Shown: positions 54,235 through 64,000 of the stretch, piece after piece | Layout of the letters: each line of letters starts with the position of its first letter | Position numbering within the stretch: position 1 is the stretch's first letter | Origin: Pseudidiomarina donghaiensis | GTDB lineage: Bacteria; Pseudomonadota; Gammaproteobacteria; Enterobacterales; Alteromonadaceae | NCBI RefSeq assembly: GCF_900116895.1 | Contig: NZ_FPCF01000004.1 | Location: forward strand, 1 to 64,000 | Direction: 5' to 3' | Length of the DNA: 64,000 bases | Position numbers and translations under genes: made by a program | The notes under the pieces: generated by a model | Seen by the model: only the letters and a program-made list of their open reading frames with translations | Database searches by the model: none | Told to the model about the DNA's origin: nothing

Positions 54235-54849
54235 GTGCAAAAATTTTCTAAAAACGACGTTAAGATTATCGAGCGACAACCGGTGCGTGAAGGCTTTTTA
54301 AGTATTCATAAACTTGTGTTACAGCATAAGTTGTTTGAAGGTGACTGGTCGCCTATTTTTGAGCGAGAAGTCATGGACCGTGGCCACGCCGTGGTGGTGT
54401 TGCCGTATGATCCCAAACAAGATGCTCTGGTTGTGCTTGAGCAATTTCGTGTTGGCGCCTTACTTGGCGCGTCAGATGAAACGCAATCACCTTGGCTGCT
54501 AGAATTTGTGGCCGGCATGTATGACGGCGACGAGTCAGCCGAGCAGGTTGCGCACCGCGAGTTATTCGAAGAGGCGGGACTGACAACCGAGCGTTTGCAT
54601 TTTGCACTGAATTACCTATCTACGCCAGGTGGCTGCACTGAAGAAATATCCATTTATATTGCCGAAGTAGACAGTTCGCGAGCGCTTCGACATGCTGGGC
54701 TGGCTAGCGAGCATGAGGATATTCGTGTACATGTATTGCCATACAGTGACGTTGTCCAGTTACTTGAGCAGGGAAAAATTAACAATGCCGCTAGTGTGAT
54801 TGGGCTACAATGGTTGCAATTACATAAACGCCGCTTTGAGGACTTATGA
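54235..54849 (+). CDS. nudF: ADP-ribose pyrophosphatase
   Basis: NudF hydrolyses ADP-ribose to AMP and ribose 5-phosphate. The Nudix box GMYDGDESAEQVAHRELFEE plus AG matches Gx5Ex7REUxEExG. The start is placed at GTG 54235, with AAAAGG 6 nt before it; this gives 204 residues (E. coli 209), beginning close to FSKNDVKIIERQ (E. coli FGKNDVEIIAR). A GTG at 54181 would add 18 residues. A C-terminal NAASVIGLQWLQLH is shared with E. coli. It is first in nudF-yqiB-yqiA-parE. Confidence 0.94.
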   Translation: MQKFSKNDVKIIERQPVREGFLSIHKLVLQHKLFEGDWSPIFEREVMDRGHAVVVLPYDPKQDALVVLEQFRVGALLGASDETQSPWLLEFVAGMYDGDESAEQVAHRELFEEAGLTTERLHFALNYLSTPGGCTEEISIYIAEVDSSRALRHAGLASEHEDIRVHVLPYSDVVQLLEQGKINNAASVIGLQWLQLHKRRFEDL

Positions 54850-55286
54850 CCACTGATGTGAAGTTACGCCGCTATAAATTTGATTTGGCCGCGCTGCAGC
54901 GTTTGGCCGCGTTAAATTATGCTGCGCTGAAGCCGTTGGCTGAAAGCGTGCGGAAACATGGTGCTCAAGTGATTAAAATTGGTCAGCATTTACGTTTTGC
55001 TCTCACGGTGCTTGAGTCGGCGCCATACACCACAGAAGTACGCATTGAACAACAGGCTTTGGTGACTCAATTGCCGGGGCTGAAAGAGGCGCAGCTTGAT
55101 GTGCGGCTTTATCATGATGCGCAACTTGCTGAAGTTGTGCGTAGCCAAGGGGTAACTCGATTACAGCCAACCTATGACGTGCCAAATCCGCGAATGCATC
55201 ATGCCAATGAAAAGCACCAAGTGAATCATTTTTTACAAGAGTGGCTGCAACTTATTAAGAGCCGAGGCTTACTACAGGAGAATTAG
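54846..55286 (+). CDS. yqiB: DUF1249 protein YqiB
   Basis: A 146-residue cytoplasmic protein of unknown function, family DUF1249. Recognised by context (nudF-yqiB in E. coli) and by YDVPNPRMHHANEKHQVN with its many charged and histidine residues. It overlaps nudF by 4 nt. No catalytic motif is evident. In E. coli cpdA follows it; here yqiA follows directly. Confidence 0.9.
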   Translation: MTTDVKLRRYKFDLAALQRLAALNYAALKPLAESVRKHGAQVIKIGQHLRFALTVLESAPYTTEVRIEQQALVTQLPGLKEAQLDVRLYHDAQLAEVVRSQGVTRLQPTYDVPNPRMHHANEKHQVNHFLQEWLQLIKSRGLLQEN

Positions 55287-55289
55287 ACA

Positions 55290-57841
<2,552 letters not shown>

Positions 57842-57855
57842 GGAGCAGCACAATT

Positions 57856-60096
57856 ATGTCAACGGAAGTTTTAGAACAAATACCTCTGCGCCGCTTTACC
57901 GAAGATGCGTATTTGAATTATTCCATGTACGTCATCATGGATCGCGCATTGCCACACATTGGCGATGGTTTAAAACCGGTTCAGCGCCGAATTATTTACG
58001 CCATGTCAGAGCTTGGCTTATCGGCGTTAGCGAAATATAAGAAATCAGCCCGCACGGTGGGTGACGTACTCGGTAAGTTTCATCCGCATGGCGATAGCGC
58101 GTGTTACGAAGCCATGGTGCTTATGGCGCAACCGTTTTCTTATCGCTACCCCTTGGTCGATGGGCAAGGGAACTGGGGTTCGCCGGATGATCCTAAGTCA
58201 TTTGCGGCGATGCGTTATACCGAAGCCCGATTATCGCGCTTTAGTGAAGTACTGCTTAGCGAACTAGGCCAAGGCACTGTAGATTGGACGCCAAACTTTG
58301 ATGGCACCATGAAAGAGCCGCGCATGTTACCCGCGCGCTTGCCTCATATTTTGTTAAATGGTGTCACCGGCATCGCGGTGGGTATGGCAACTGATATTCC
58401 GCCACACAACGTACGTGAAGTTGCCAATGCTTGTGCGCTGTTGTTGGAAAAGCCTAGCGCAGATTTAAGCGAAATCATGGAACACATGCGCGGGCCTGAT
58501 TATCCAACCGACGCTGAAGTGATTACGCCGCACCAAGAAATCGTCAAAATTTACGAAACTGGCCGCGGCACGATTCGTATGCGGGCTAAATATTCATTAG
58601 AAGATGGCGAAGTCGTGATTACGGCGCTGCCGCATCAAGCTTCTGGCGCGAAAGTGCTCGAGCAAATAGCGGCGCAGATGCAAGCTAAAAAACTACCTAT
58701 GGTGAGTGACTTACGTGACGAGTCAGACCATGAAAACCCGACGCGTTTAGTTATTGTGCCGCGTTCCAACCGGGTTGATACTGAGCAAATGATGCAGCAC
58801 TTGTTTGCCACCACTGACCTTGAGAAAAACTACCGCGTAAATCTCAACATGCTTGGATTGGATGGCCGCCCGCAGGTGAAGCCAATTCTCAATGTCCTTA
58901 AAGAGTGGCTGGTGTTCCGTCAAGACACGGTGACACGCCGTGTTCAATATCGTCTTGATAAAATATTGGCACGCTTGCACATTTTAGAAGGCTTATTAAT
59001 AGCCTATCTGAACATTGATGAAGTGATTGCCATTATTCGCCATGAAGACCACCCTAAGCCGGTGTTAATGGAGCGATTTGGGCTGACCGACACACAAGCA
59101 GAAGCTATTCTCGAATTAAAATTACGCCACTTAGCCAAGCTAGAAGAGTTTAAGTTAAAAGGCGAGCAAGAAGAGCTTGAAAAAGAGCGTCAGCAACTGG
59201 AATTGTTACTCGGTTCTGACCGTCGCATGAAGACGCTTATTCGCAAAGAAATTTTGGCAGATGCTGAAAAATATGGTGACGATCGCCGTTCACCGTTGGT
59301 TGAACGCCAAGAGGCCAAGGCACTGAGTGAGCGCGATTTAACCCCAGCTGAACCAGTAACCGTGGTGTTGTCGAAAAAAGGCTGGGTGCGTGCCGCCAAA
59401 GGCCATGACGTTGACGGTACTAACTTGGCCTATAAATCTGGTGATACTTACCTGGCACAAGCGCAAGGTAAGAGCAATCAACAGGTTGTGTTTTTAGATA
59501 GCTCGGGCCGCAGTTTCTCGTGTGAAGCGCATTTATTACCGTCAGCGCGAACTCAAGGTGAGCCCCTGACTGGGCGATTTAGCATGGTCGCCGGTGAAAC
59601 CATCGATCAAGTATTAATGGCTAAAGATGAGCAGCGCTATTTGCTGGCCTCAGATGCAGGTTACGGATTTATCTGCCAGTTTGGCGATTTGGTAAGCCGT
59701 AACAAAAACGGTAAGGCAATTTTAAACTTACCGACAGGTGCAAAAATTTTACCTCCGAGTGCGGTAAACAACCGTGAAAATGACTTGTTGGCGGTGGTTT
59801 CCAACGAAGGCCGTATGTTGCTGTTCCCTGTTCGCGATTTACCTGAGCTGTCAAAAGGCAAGGGTAACAAGATGATCAGTATTCCAACCCTGCGCGCACA
59901 GTCGCGGGAAGAATATGTGGTGGCTGCAGCGACGGTGCCGGCCGATGCGGCAATTACGCTGCTAGCTGGTAAGCGCAAACTCACGCTGAAACCATCGGAT
60001 CTTGAGCATTATCGTGGTGAGCGGGGCCGTCGTGGCAATAAATTACCGCGCGGATTGCAGCGCGTTGATGCAATTTTAGTGGAAAATACTGACTGA
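57856..60096 (+). CDS. parC: DNA topoisomerase IV subunit A
   Basis: ParC cuts and rejoins DNA in topoisomerase IV. The 746 residues (E. coli 752) contain [12 protein letters not shown], the quinolone-determining region [19 protein letters not shown] with S81 and E85 (equivalent to E. coli S80 and E84, both unmutated) and catalytic Y121 in AAMRYTE. A C-terminal beta-pinwheel with divergent repeats follows from about 495. AAGGAG precedes the start. Confidence 0.97.
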   Translation: MSTEVLEQIPLRRFTEDAYLNYSMYVIMDRALPHIGDGLKPVQRRIIYAMSELGLSALAKYKKSARTVGDVLGKFHPHGDSACYEAMVLMAQPFSYRYPLVDGQGNWGSPDDPKSFAAMRYTEARLSRFSEVLLSELGQGTVDWTPNFDGTMKEPRMLPARLPHILLNGVTGIAVGMATDIPPHNVREVANACALLLEKPSADLSEIMEHMRGPDYPTDAEVITPHQEIVKIYETGRGTIRMRAKYSLEDGEVVITALPHQASGAKVLEQIAAQMQAKKLPMVSDLRDESDHENPTRLVIVPRSNRVDTEQMMQHLFATTDLEKNYRVNLNMLGLDGRPQVKPILNVLKEWLVFRQDTVTRRVQYRLDKILARLHILEGLLIAYLNIDEVIAIIRHEDHPKPVLMERFGLTDTQAEAILELKLRHLAKLEEFKLKGEQEELEKERQQLELLLGSDRRMKTLIRKEILADAEKYGDDRRSPLVERQEAKALSERDLTPAEPVTVVLSKKGWVRAAKGHDVDGTNLAYKSGDTYLAQAQGKSNQQVVFLDSSGRSFSCEAHLLPSARTQGEPLTGRFSMVAGETIDQVLMAKDEQRYLLASDAGYGFICQFGDLVSRNKNGKAILNLPTGAKILPPSAVNNRENDLLAVVSNEGRMLLFPVRDLPELSKGKGNKMISIPTLRAQSREEYVVAAATVPADAAITLLAGKRKLTLKPSDLEHYRGERGRRGNKLPRGLQRVDAILVENTD

Positions 60097-60157
60097 TCGG
60101 ACGTTTTTCGACGCCTAACAGGTTATACTAGCGGCCATTAAGCTTTAAGGAGATTAC

Positions 60158-60880
60158 ATGCTCGCTGTTGTACGTATTTTGCTGTTGGGCGTTTTTATTA
60201 TCGTTGGCAGTACCTTATTACTTTTAATTTGTATTGTTCGGCCGTTTCACCGAAATAACACCGCGTTAGCTGCTCACTGGTATGGGCGCATGCACCGTTT
60301 ATTTGGGGTGAAGCTTGATATTCGCATACCGGAATCACTGCGTAACAGTGGCCCTTATGTGTATATAGCGAACCATCAAAACAGTTATGACATTTTTACC
60401 CTTGCTCGCGCAATGCCGTTGGGCTCGGTGAGTATTGGTAAGAAAAGTTTGAAATGGATTCCGTTTTTTGGTCAGTTGTACTGGTTGGCGGGCAACATTC
60501 TGATTGATCGTAAAAACAAAGGTCGCGCTCACGGTACTATCGAGCAAGCCGCGACAGCGATTCGCAAGCGTAAGCTATCTATTTTATTGTTCCCTGAAGG
60601 CACTCGTAGTTATGGGCGCGGCTTATTGCCGTTCAAAACCGGTGCGTTTCGTACGGCTGTTCAAGCTGGGGTAGATATTGTACCTATTTGTGTGTCAAAC
60701 CTTCATGGGCGCATTAAACTGAATCGCTGGAATAACGGTACCGTTATTATTGAAATGCTAAACCCAGTTAAAATTTCTGACTTTGGTGAAAATGCAGTGC
60801 GAGCTTTATCGGCCCATTGTCATCAATTGATGCAGTTAAAAATTAGTGAACTCGACCACGAGCTGGCGCAGGGGCAATAA
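60158..60880 (+). CDS. plsC: 1-acyl-sn-glycerol-3-phosphate acyltransferase
   Basis: PlsC makes phosphatidic acid from lysophosphatidic acid in the inner membrane. It has 240 residues with an N-terminal hydrophobic anchor (about 5-28), the HX4D box in NHQNSYD (H73, D78), and FPEGTRS. AAGGAG lies 6 nt before the start. TATACT at 60124-60129 could be a -10 element, but no good -35 is evident. It follows parC as in E. coli. Confidence 0.95.
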   Translation: MLAVVRILLLGVFIIVGSTLLLLICIVRPFHRNNTALAAHWYGRMHRLFGVKLDIRIPESLRNSGPYVYIANHQNSYDIFTLARAMPLGSVSIGKKSLKWIPFFGQLYWLAGNILIDRKNKGRAHGTIEQAATAIRKRKLSILLFPEGTRSYGRGLLPFKTGAFRTAVQAGVDIVPICVSNLHGRIKLNRWNNGTVIIEMLNPVKISDFGENAVRALSAHCHQLMQLKISELDHELAQGQ

Positions 60881-60884
60881 GCGT

Positions 60885-61247
60885 ATGGCAAATAACTTGA
60901 ATGAACTCATTGCGCAAAGTGATGAAACAGTTGCAGCGTTATTGCAAGATGGCGCCAATGCAATGGATAAATTCACGATTGAACATCATCTTGTCAGTAC
61001 TGACTTTACCAAGCTTGAGAAGGCGGCGGTGGAGCTGGTTAAAGCTGGCTACCATGTTGATGACGCTGACGAGTTTGAAACCGATGATGGCGCCCGAATA
61101 TTTGCATTCGTTGCAGTAAGTGAAGTAAAACTAGATGCAGATATTTTGCGCATGCAGACGCAAGAAATCACAGAAGTTGCAAATATCACCGGCGTTGATT
61201 ACGACGGCTGGGGCACCTACTTCGGCGAAGACGACGAAGAAGAATAA
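60885..61247 (+). CDS. rraB: ribonuclease E inhibitor RraB
   Basis: RraB binds RNase E and modulates mRNA decay. The 120-residue acidic protein has DKFTIEHHLVSTDFTKLEKAA, split here only by name, and ends in DYDGWGTYFGEDDEEE, the family's acidic C terminus. The start ATG 60885 is 4 nt after the plsC stop, with AGGGG upstream inside plsC. The open frame reaching back to 60846 is not used. Confidence 0.94.
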   Translation: MANNLNELIAQSDETVAALLQDGANAMDKFTIEHHLVSTDFTKLEKAAVELVKAGYHVDDADEFETDDGARIFAFVAVSEVKLDADILRMQTQEITEVANITGVDYDGWGTYFGEDDEEE

Positions 61248-61254
61248 ACAATGA

Positions 61255-61285
61255 AGCCCCGCTAAAACTAATAACAACAGGGGCT
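61255..61285 (+). promoter_or_regulatory. hairpin covering the ribosome binding site of the GntP permease gene
   Basis: AGCCCC (61255-61260) can pair with GGGGCT (61280-61285). The Shine-Dalgarno AGGGG (61279-61283) of the permease start at 61292 lies in the right arm. The 19-nt loop is A-rich. Such pairing would hide the ribosome binding site; a translational control is possible but the stem has only 6 bp. Confidence 0.4.
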
Positions 61286-61291
61286 CACTTC

Positions 61292-62653
61292 ATGATTGCG
61301 AATTTAGGTTTAATTGCCGGTTTGGGTTTATTAATCTGGCTGGCATTGCGTGGCGTTAATATCCTACTTGCGGTATTGGTCTCAATTTTTGTTATTGGTC
61401 TAAGTAACAGTATTCCCATAGCTGATATTTTTCTCAAGCACTTTCCGTTCGGAGCTTCAGGTGCTTTTAGTTTTGCTGGAAACTTTTTACTACTGTTTAT
61501 CTGCGGTGGTATTTTCGGCCGTGTTATGGCGGCAAGTCACGCAGCTCAAGGCGTTGCAGTGGCGATAACACAGAAACTCGGACAGCAACGCGCACTTTGG
61601 ATAGCCATGTTAGTTTGTGCGCTGCTTACCTATGGCGGTGTGGTGGTGTTTGTGGTGATGTTTACCATGTACCCCATCGGAGTGTCATTGATGCAGAGCG
61701 CTAATATTCCTCGGCGCCTGTATGCGGCAGCCATTGCTCTAGGTGCTGGTACCTTTACCATGACAGCACTGCCGGGTACCCCATCCATTCATAATGTGAT
61801 TGCCGCACGTAATTTAGGTACCGATCTTTTTGCTGGTGGTTGGCTTGGGGTTATGGCCGGCGTAGTGATGGCGGTGCTAGGCATGTGGTATCTACAACGG
61901 CAATGGCGTCGCGCTAGTGCTAACGGCGAAAACTACCAAGCTAACGACAAAGATAAGCAAATGGCAGCGTTAGCGCCAGCAACCGATCAACGCCTACCAG
62001 GCTTAGTGAAATCGCTATTACCTATTGTTGCGGTATTGGCTACTATTGTTGCGCCACGTGCGCTACAAGCCTTTGGAATACAGTCACAGTGGCAACAGTT
62101 CGCTTTAGGCCAACCGGTGCTGTGGGCAAGCTTTGCACTGTTGGCTGGCAGTGTATTGTGTTTGGTCATGTTCGTGCCGGTACGCAAACGCTTTGTCACA
62201 GTCGCGGGGCAGGGGGTTGATGATGCCATGTTACCGTTGATCAATACCGCAGCGGTAATTGGCTTTGGTGGTGTCGTGATTCAAACAGCCGGTTTTCATG
62301 AGTTTGCCGCATGGCTGCTAGGCCTCGATATTCCCGCTTTATTGTCGGTGTTTATTTCTGCAAACCTGATATCTGGAATTACCGCATCAGCATCGGGTGG
62401 GTTACAGATATTTATGTCAAGCCTAGCGCCTGCTTATATTGAAGCTGGGGTTAGCCCAGACCTGCTGCACCGTATCGCTAATCTGGCTGCTGGCGGTCTC
62501 GATTCTCTACCACATTCGGGAGCTGTTATTGCGCTGTTAACCTTAATGGGGCTAACCCACAAAGACGCCTATAAAGACATCTTTGTGGTCACGGTGATTA
62601 TTCCAATAATAGCTGCATTGCTTGCGGTATTGATTGCATTGGCGTTGTATTAA
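61292..62653 (+). CDS. GntP-family permease
   Basis: A 453-residue inner-membrane transporter with about 12 hydrophobic segments. The pattern (LLLFICGGIFGRVMAAS, YGGVVVFVVMFTMYPIG, FTMTALPGTPSIHNV, GITASASGGLQIFMS, LDSLPHSGAVIALL) fits the gluconate/GntP and related carboxylate permeases. The natural substrate may be an organic acid such as a hydroxy acid; it cannot be told from sequence. Its ribosome binding site may be folded away by a hairpin. The stop codon is shared within the terminator stem-loop with valS, whose stop is immediately adjacent. Confidence 0.88.
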   Translation: MIANLGLIAGLGLLIWLALRGVNILLAVLVSIFVIGLSNSIPIADIFLKHFPFGASGAFSFAGNFLLLFICGGIFGRVMAASHAAQGVAVAITQKLGQQRALWIAMLVCALLTYGGVVVFVVMFTMYPIGVSLMQSANIPRRLYAAAIALGAGTFTMTALPGTPSIHNVIAARNLGTDLFAGGWLGVMAGVVMAVLGMWYLQRQWRRASANGENYQANDKDKQMAALAPATDQRLPGLVKSLLPIVAVLATIVAPRALQAFGIQSQWQQFALGQPVLWASFALLAGSVLCLVMFVPVRKRFVTVAGQGVDDAMLPLINTAAVIGFGGVVIQTAGFHEFAAWLLGLDIPALLSVFISANLISGITASASGGLQIFMSSLAPAYIEAGVSPDLLHRIANLAAGGLDSLPHSGAVIALLTLMGLTHKDAYKDIFVVTVIIPIIAALLAVLIALALY

Positions 62654-62676
62654 TTACAACGCCGCAATTTTTTCCC
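62641..62676 (+). terminator. terminator across the permease / valS stop codons
   Basis: GGCGTTGTA (62641-62649) and TACAACGCC (62655-62663) form a perfect 9-bp stem with loop TTAAT, followed a few bases later by TTTTTT on the plus strand. The TAA stop of the permease lies in the loop and the valS stop overlaps the right arm. Confidence 0.8.
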
Positions 62677-64000
62677 GCTGTTGCTGCAGTTGGTGCAGGG
62701 TTTCTTGAGCTTCTGCTTGTTTCGCACGTTCTTTTTCAATTACTTCCGTTGGCGCTTTGCTGACGAAGTTTTCGTTGCTTAATTTACGGGTAAACAAGTC
62801 GAATTCTTTCTGCGCTTTCTCAATAGCTTTATCAAGTCGCGCTAGCTCTGCTGCCGTATCAATTAAGCCAGCCATAGGAATGTTTATTTCCATGCGGCCC
62901 ACAAGAGCTGTTGCGCTCGCAGGGGCTTCCTCGTCGGCTGCTAAGAAAGTAACTGATTCAAGCTTAGCCAAGGCACTTAAGAAGCTTTGGTTCTGCTCAA
63001 GCCGCGTTTGAGCGGTCGCATCGGCGTTCTTGAATAGCACCGGTAACGGCTTGGTTGGTGACAAGTTCATTTCGCCACGAATGTTACGTACGGCAACGAT
63101 AACTTGTTTTAACCATTCCATATCGGCACTGGCTGTTGCAAAGCGCTGCGGTTGCACCTGTGGGTAGGCTTGCAACATGATGGTGTCGGCGTTGATACCT
63201 ACCAATGGTGCCACGCGCTGCCATATTTCTTCGGTAATAAATGGCAACAATGGATGTAACAAGCGTAATAACTGCTCAAGCACCGTCACCAGCGTGTGGC
63301 GTGTGCCACGCAGCTGCGCTTCGCTGCCATTAAATAGCACCGGCTTGGTGAGCTCAAGGTACCAGTCACAGAACTGGTTCCAGGTAAACTCATAGGCAAT
63401 CGCGGCAGCTTGGTCAAAACGATAGGTATCAAGCGCATGACGGAATTGCTTGGTGGTGTCATTGAGCTGCTCAATAATCCACTGGTCGGCCAACGATAAT
63501 TCAAGTTCACCACTTGGTTTGCCATCGCGTACACCACAGTCTTGGTCTTCGGTGTTCATCAGCACATAGCGGCTAGCATTCCATAACTTGTTGCAGAAGT
63601 TACGGTAGCCCTCTAAGCGCTTCATGTCCCAGTTAATGTCGCGACCGGTTGAAGCTAATGCAGCTAGGGTAAAACGCAATGCGTCAGTGCCGTGTGCGGC
63701 AATGCCCTCAGGGAACTGCTTTTCGGTGCGCTTCTTAATTTTAGCCTCTAGCTGCGGTTGCATCATATTGGCCGTGCGCTTATTCACCAAGGTATCGAGA
63801 TCGATACCGTCAATCATGTCGAGCGGGTCTAGTACGTTGCCCTTAGATTTCGACATTTTTTGACCTTCTTCGTCACGAATCAAACCGGTGACGTAGACGG
63901 TTTTAAACGGTACTTGCGGTTTGCCGCTCTCGTCTTTTAAGAAGTGCATGGTCATCATGATCATGCGCGCAACCCAGAAGAAAATAATGTCAAAACCAGT
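62654..64000 (-). CDS. valS: valyl-tRNA synthetase, C-terminal part (cut by window edge)
   Basis: The frame stays open to the last base of the window, where the N-terminal side reads [20 protein letters not shown], a ValRS-typical stretch; only the last 448 residues are visible, about half of a full enzyme. The class I signature [12 protein letters not shown] is present, followed by the anticodon-binding helical domain ([31 protein letters not shown]) and a C-terminal coiled-coil tRNA-binding arm (about the last 70 residues, ending in [10 protein letters not shown]). The editing domain and HIGH motif lie outside the window. Confidence 0.97.
   Translation of the reverse strand, partial: TGFDIIFFWVARMIMMTMHFLKDESGKPQVPFKTVYVTGLIRDEEGQKMSKSKGNVLDPLDMIDGIDLDTLVNKRTANMMQPQLEAKIKKRTEKQFPEGIAAHGTDALRFTLAALASTGRDINWDMKRLEGYRNFCNKLWNASRYVLMNTEDQDCGVRDGKPSGELELSLADQWIIEQLNDTTKQFRHALDTYRFDQAAAIAYEFTWNQFCDWYLELTKPVLFNGSEAQLRGTRHTLVTVLEQLLRLLHPLLPFITEEIWQRVAPLVGINADTIMLQAYPQVQPQRFATASADMEWLKQVIVAVRNIRGEMNLSPTKPLPVLFKNADATAQTRLEQNQSFLSALAKLESVTFLAADEEAPASATALVGRMEINIPMAGLIDTAAELARLDKAIEKAQKEFDLFTRKLSNENFVSKAPTEVIEKERAKQAEAQETLHQLQQQREKIAAL

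Noticed and set aside
57904-58260. Possible quinolone resistance substitution in ParC
   Set aside because: Residues S81 and E85, equivalent to E. coli S80 and E84, are the wild-type ones.
63964-64000. Start of a short gene at 63964 or a broken valS
   Set aside because: The frame remains open to 64000 with ValRS sequence ([12 protein letters not shown]), so valS is simply cut by the window edge.

Overview
The window is chromosomal DNA from a gammaproteobacterium, most likely an Idiomarinaceae-type member of the Alteromonadales (Idiomarina, Pseudidiomarina or Aliidiomarina). The evidence is indirect: moderate GC, very dense gene packing, and gene orders shared with E. coli, Vibrio and Shewanella (rrn-murB-birA; mutY-yggX facing trmB; pilTU facing yggS; tsaD/plsY/folB/uppP/cca; ygiF-glnE; tolC facing nudF-yqiB-yqiA-parE; parC-plsC). 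I see no insertion sequence, prophage, CRISPR array, integrase or tRNA gene. Almost everything is housekeeping, so the interest lies in gene fusions, leaders, hairpins and a few accessory genes.

Layout. 1-318: end of an rRNA operon (spacer hairpins, 5S, terminator). 486-1925: an unrecognised lipoprotein with an HExxH metalloprotease-like motif, sitting between the rRNA operon and murB. 2015-4759: murB-birA-coaX. 4794-13539, minus strand: carboxynorspermidine pathway (lys1-nspC), tmcA, a sodium:amino-acid symporter, and two overlapping aldehyde dehydrogenases. 13674-15691: cold-shock type RNA helicase deaD behind a structured leader. 15692-17839, minus strand: FeS-cluster photolyase plus lipocalin. 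17961-20729: a glycosyltransferase and a WaaA-KdkA fusion for the lipid A-Kdo core. 20736-24687, minus strand: proBA, yggX, mutY. 24839-26766: ompA, trmB. 26769-32949: a yggS-proC-yggT-DUF4426 / rdgB-hemW operon split by a cvrA antiporter on the opposite strand. 32984-39750: pilT-pilU, tsaD, plsY, folB-folK-uppP, cca. 39856-42128: gspA-gspB for type II secretin assembly. 42222-47210: an acyl-CoA dehydrogenase facing a two-domain PutA. 47450-53975: ygiF-glnE facing lpxL and tolC. 54235-62653: nudF, yqiB, yqiA, parE, parC, plsC, rraB and a GntP-family permease. 62654-64000: the 3' part of valS, cut by the window edge.

How the genes fit together. Proline metabolism is present in all parts (proA, proB, proC and putA), and with the amino-acid symporter and semialdehyde dehydrogenases this suggests an amino-acid-using lifestyle. 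Envelope building is the second theme (murB, uppP, waaA-kdkA, glycosyltransferase, lpxL, plsY, plsC, tolC, ompA). Many genes overlap by 1 to 14 bases. At several 3' ends an inverted repeat lies across the stop codon, most often where two genes converge.

Functions are assigned from recognised family motifs and synteny read by eye; no database search was run. Several start codons were moved inward from the longest possible reading frame, with reasons given in each entry.
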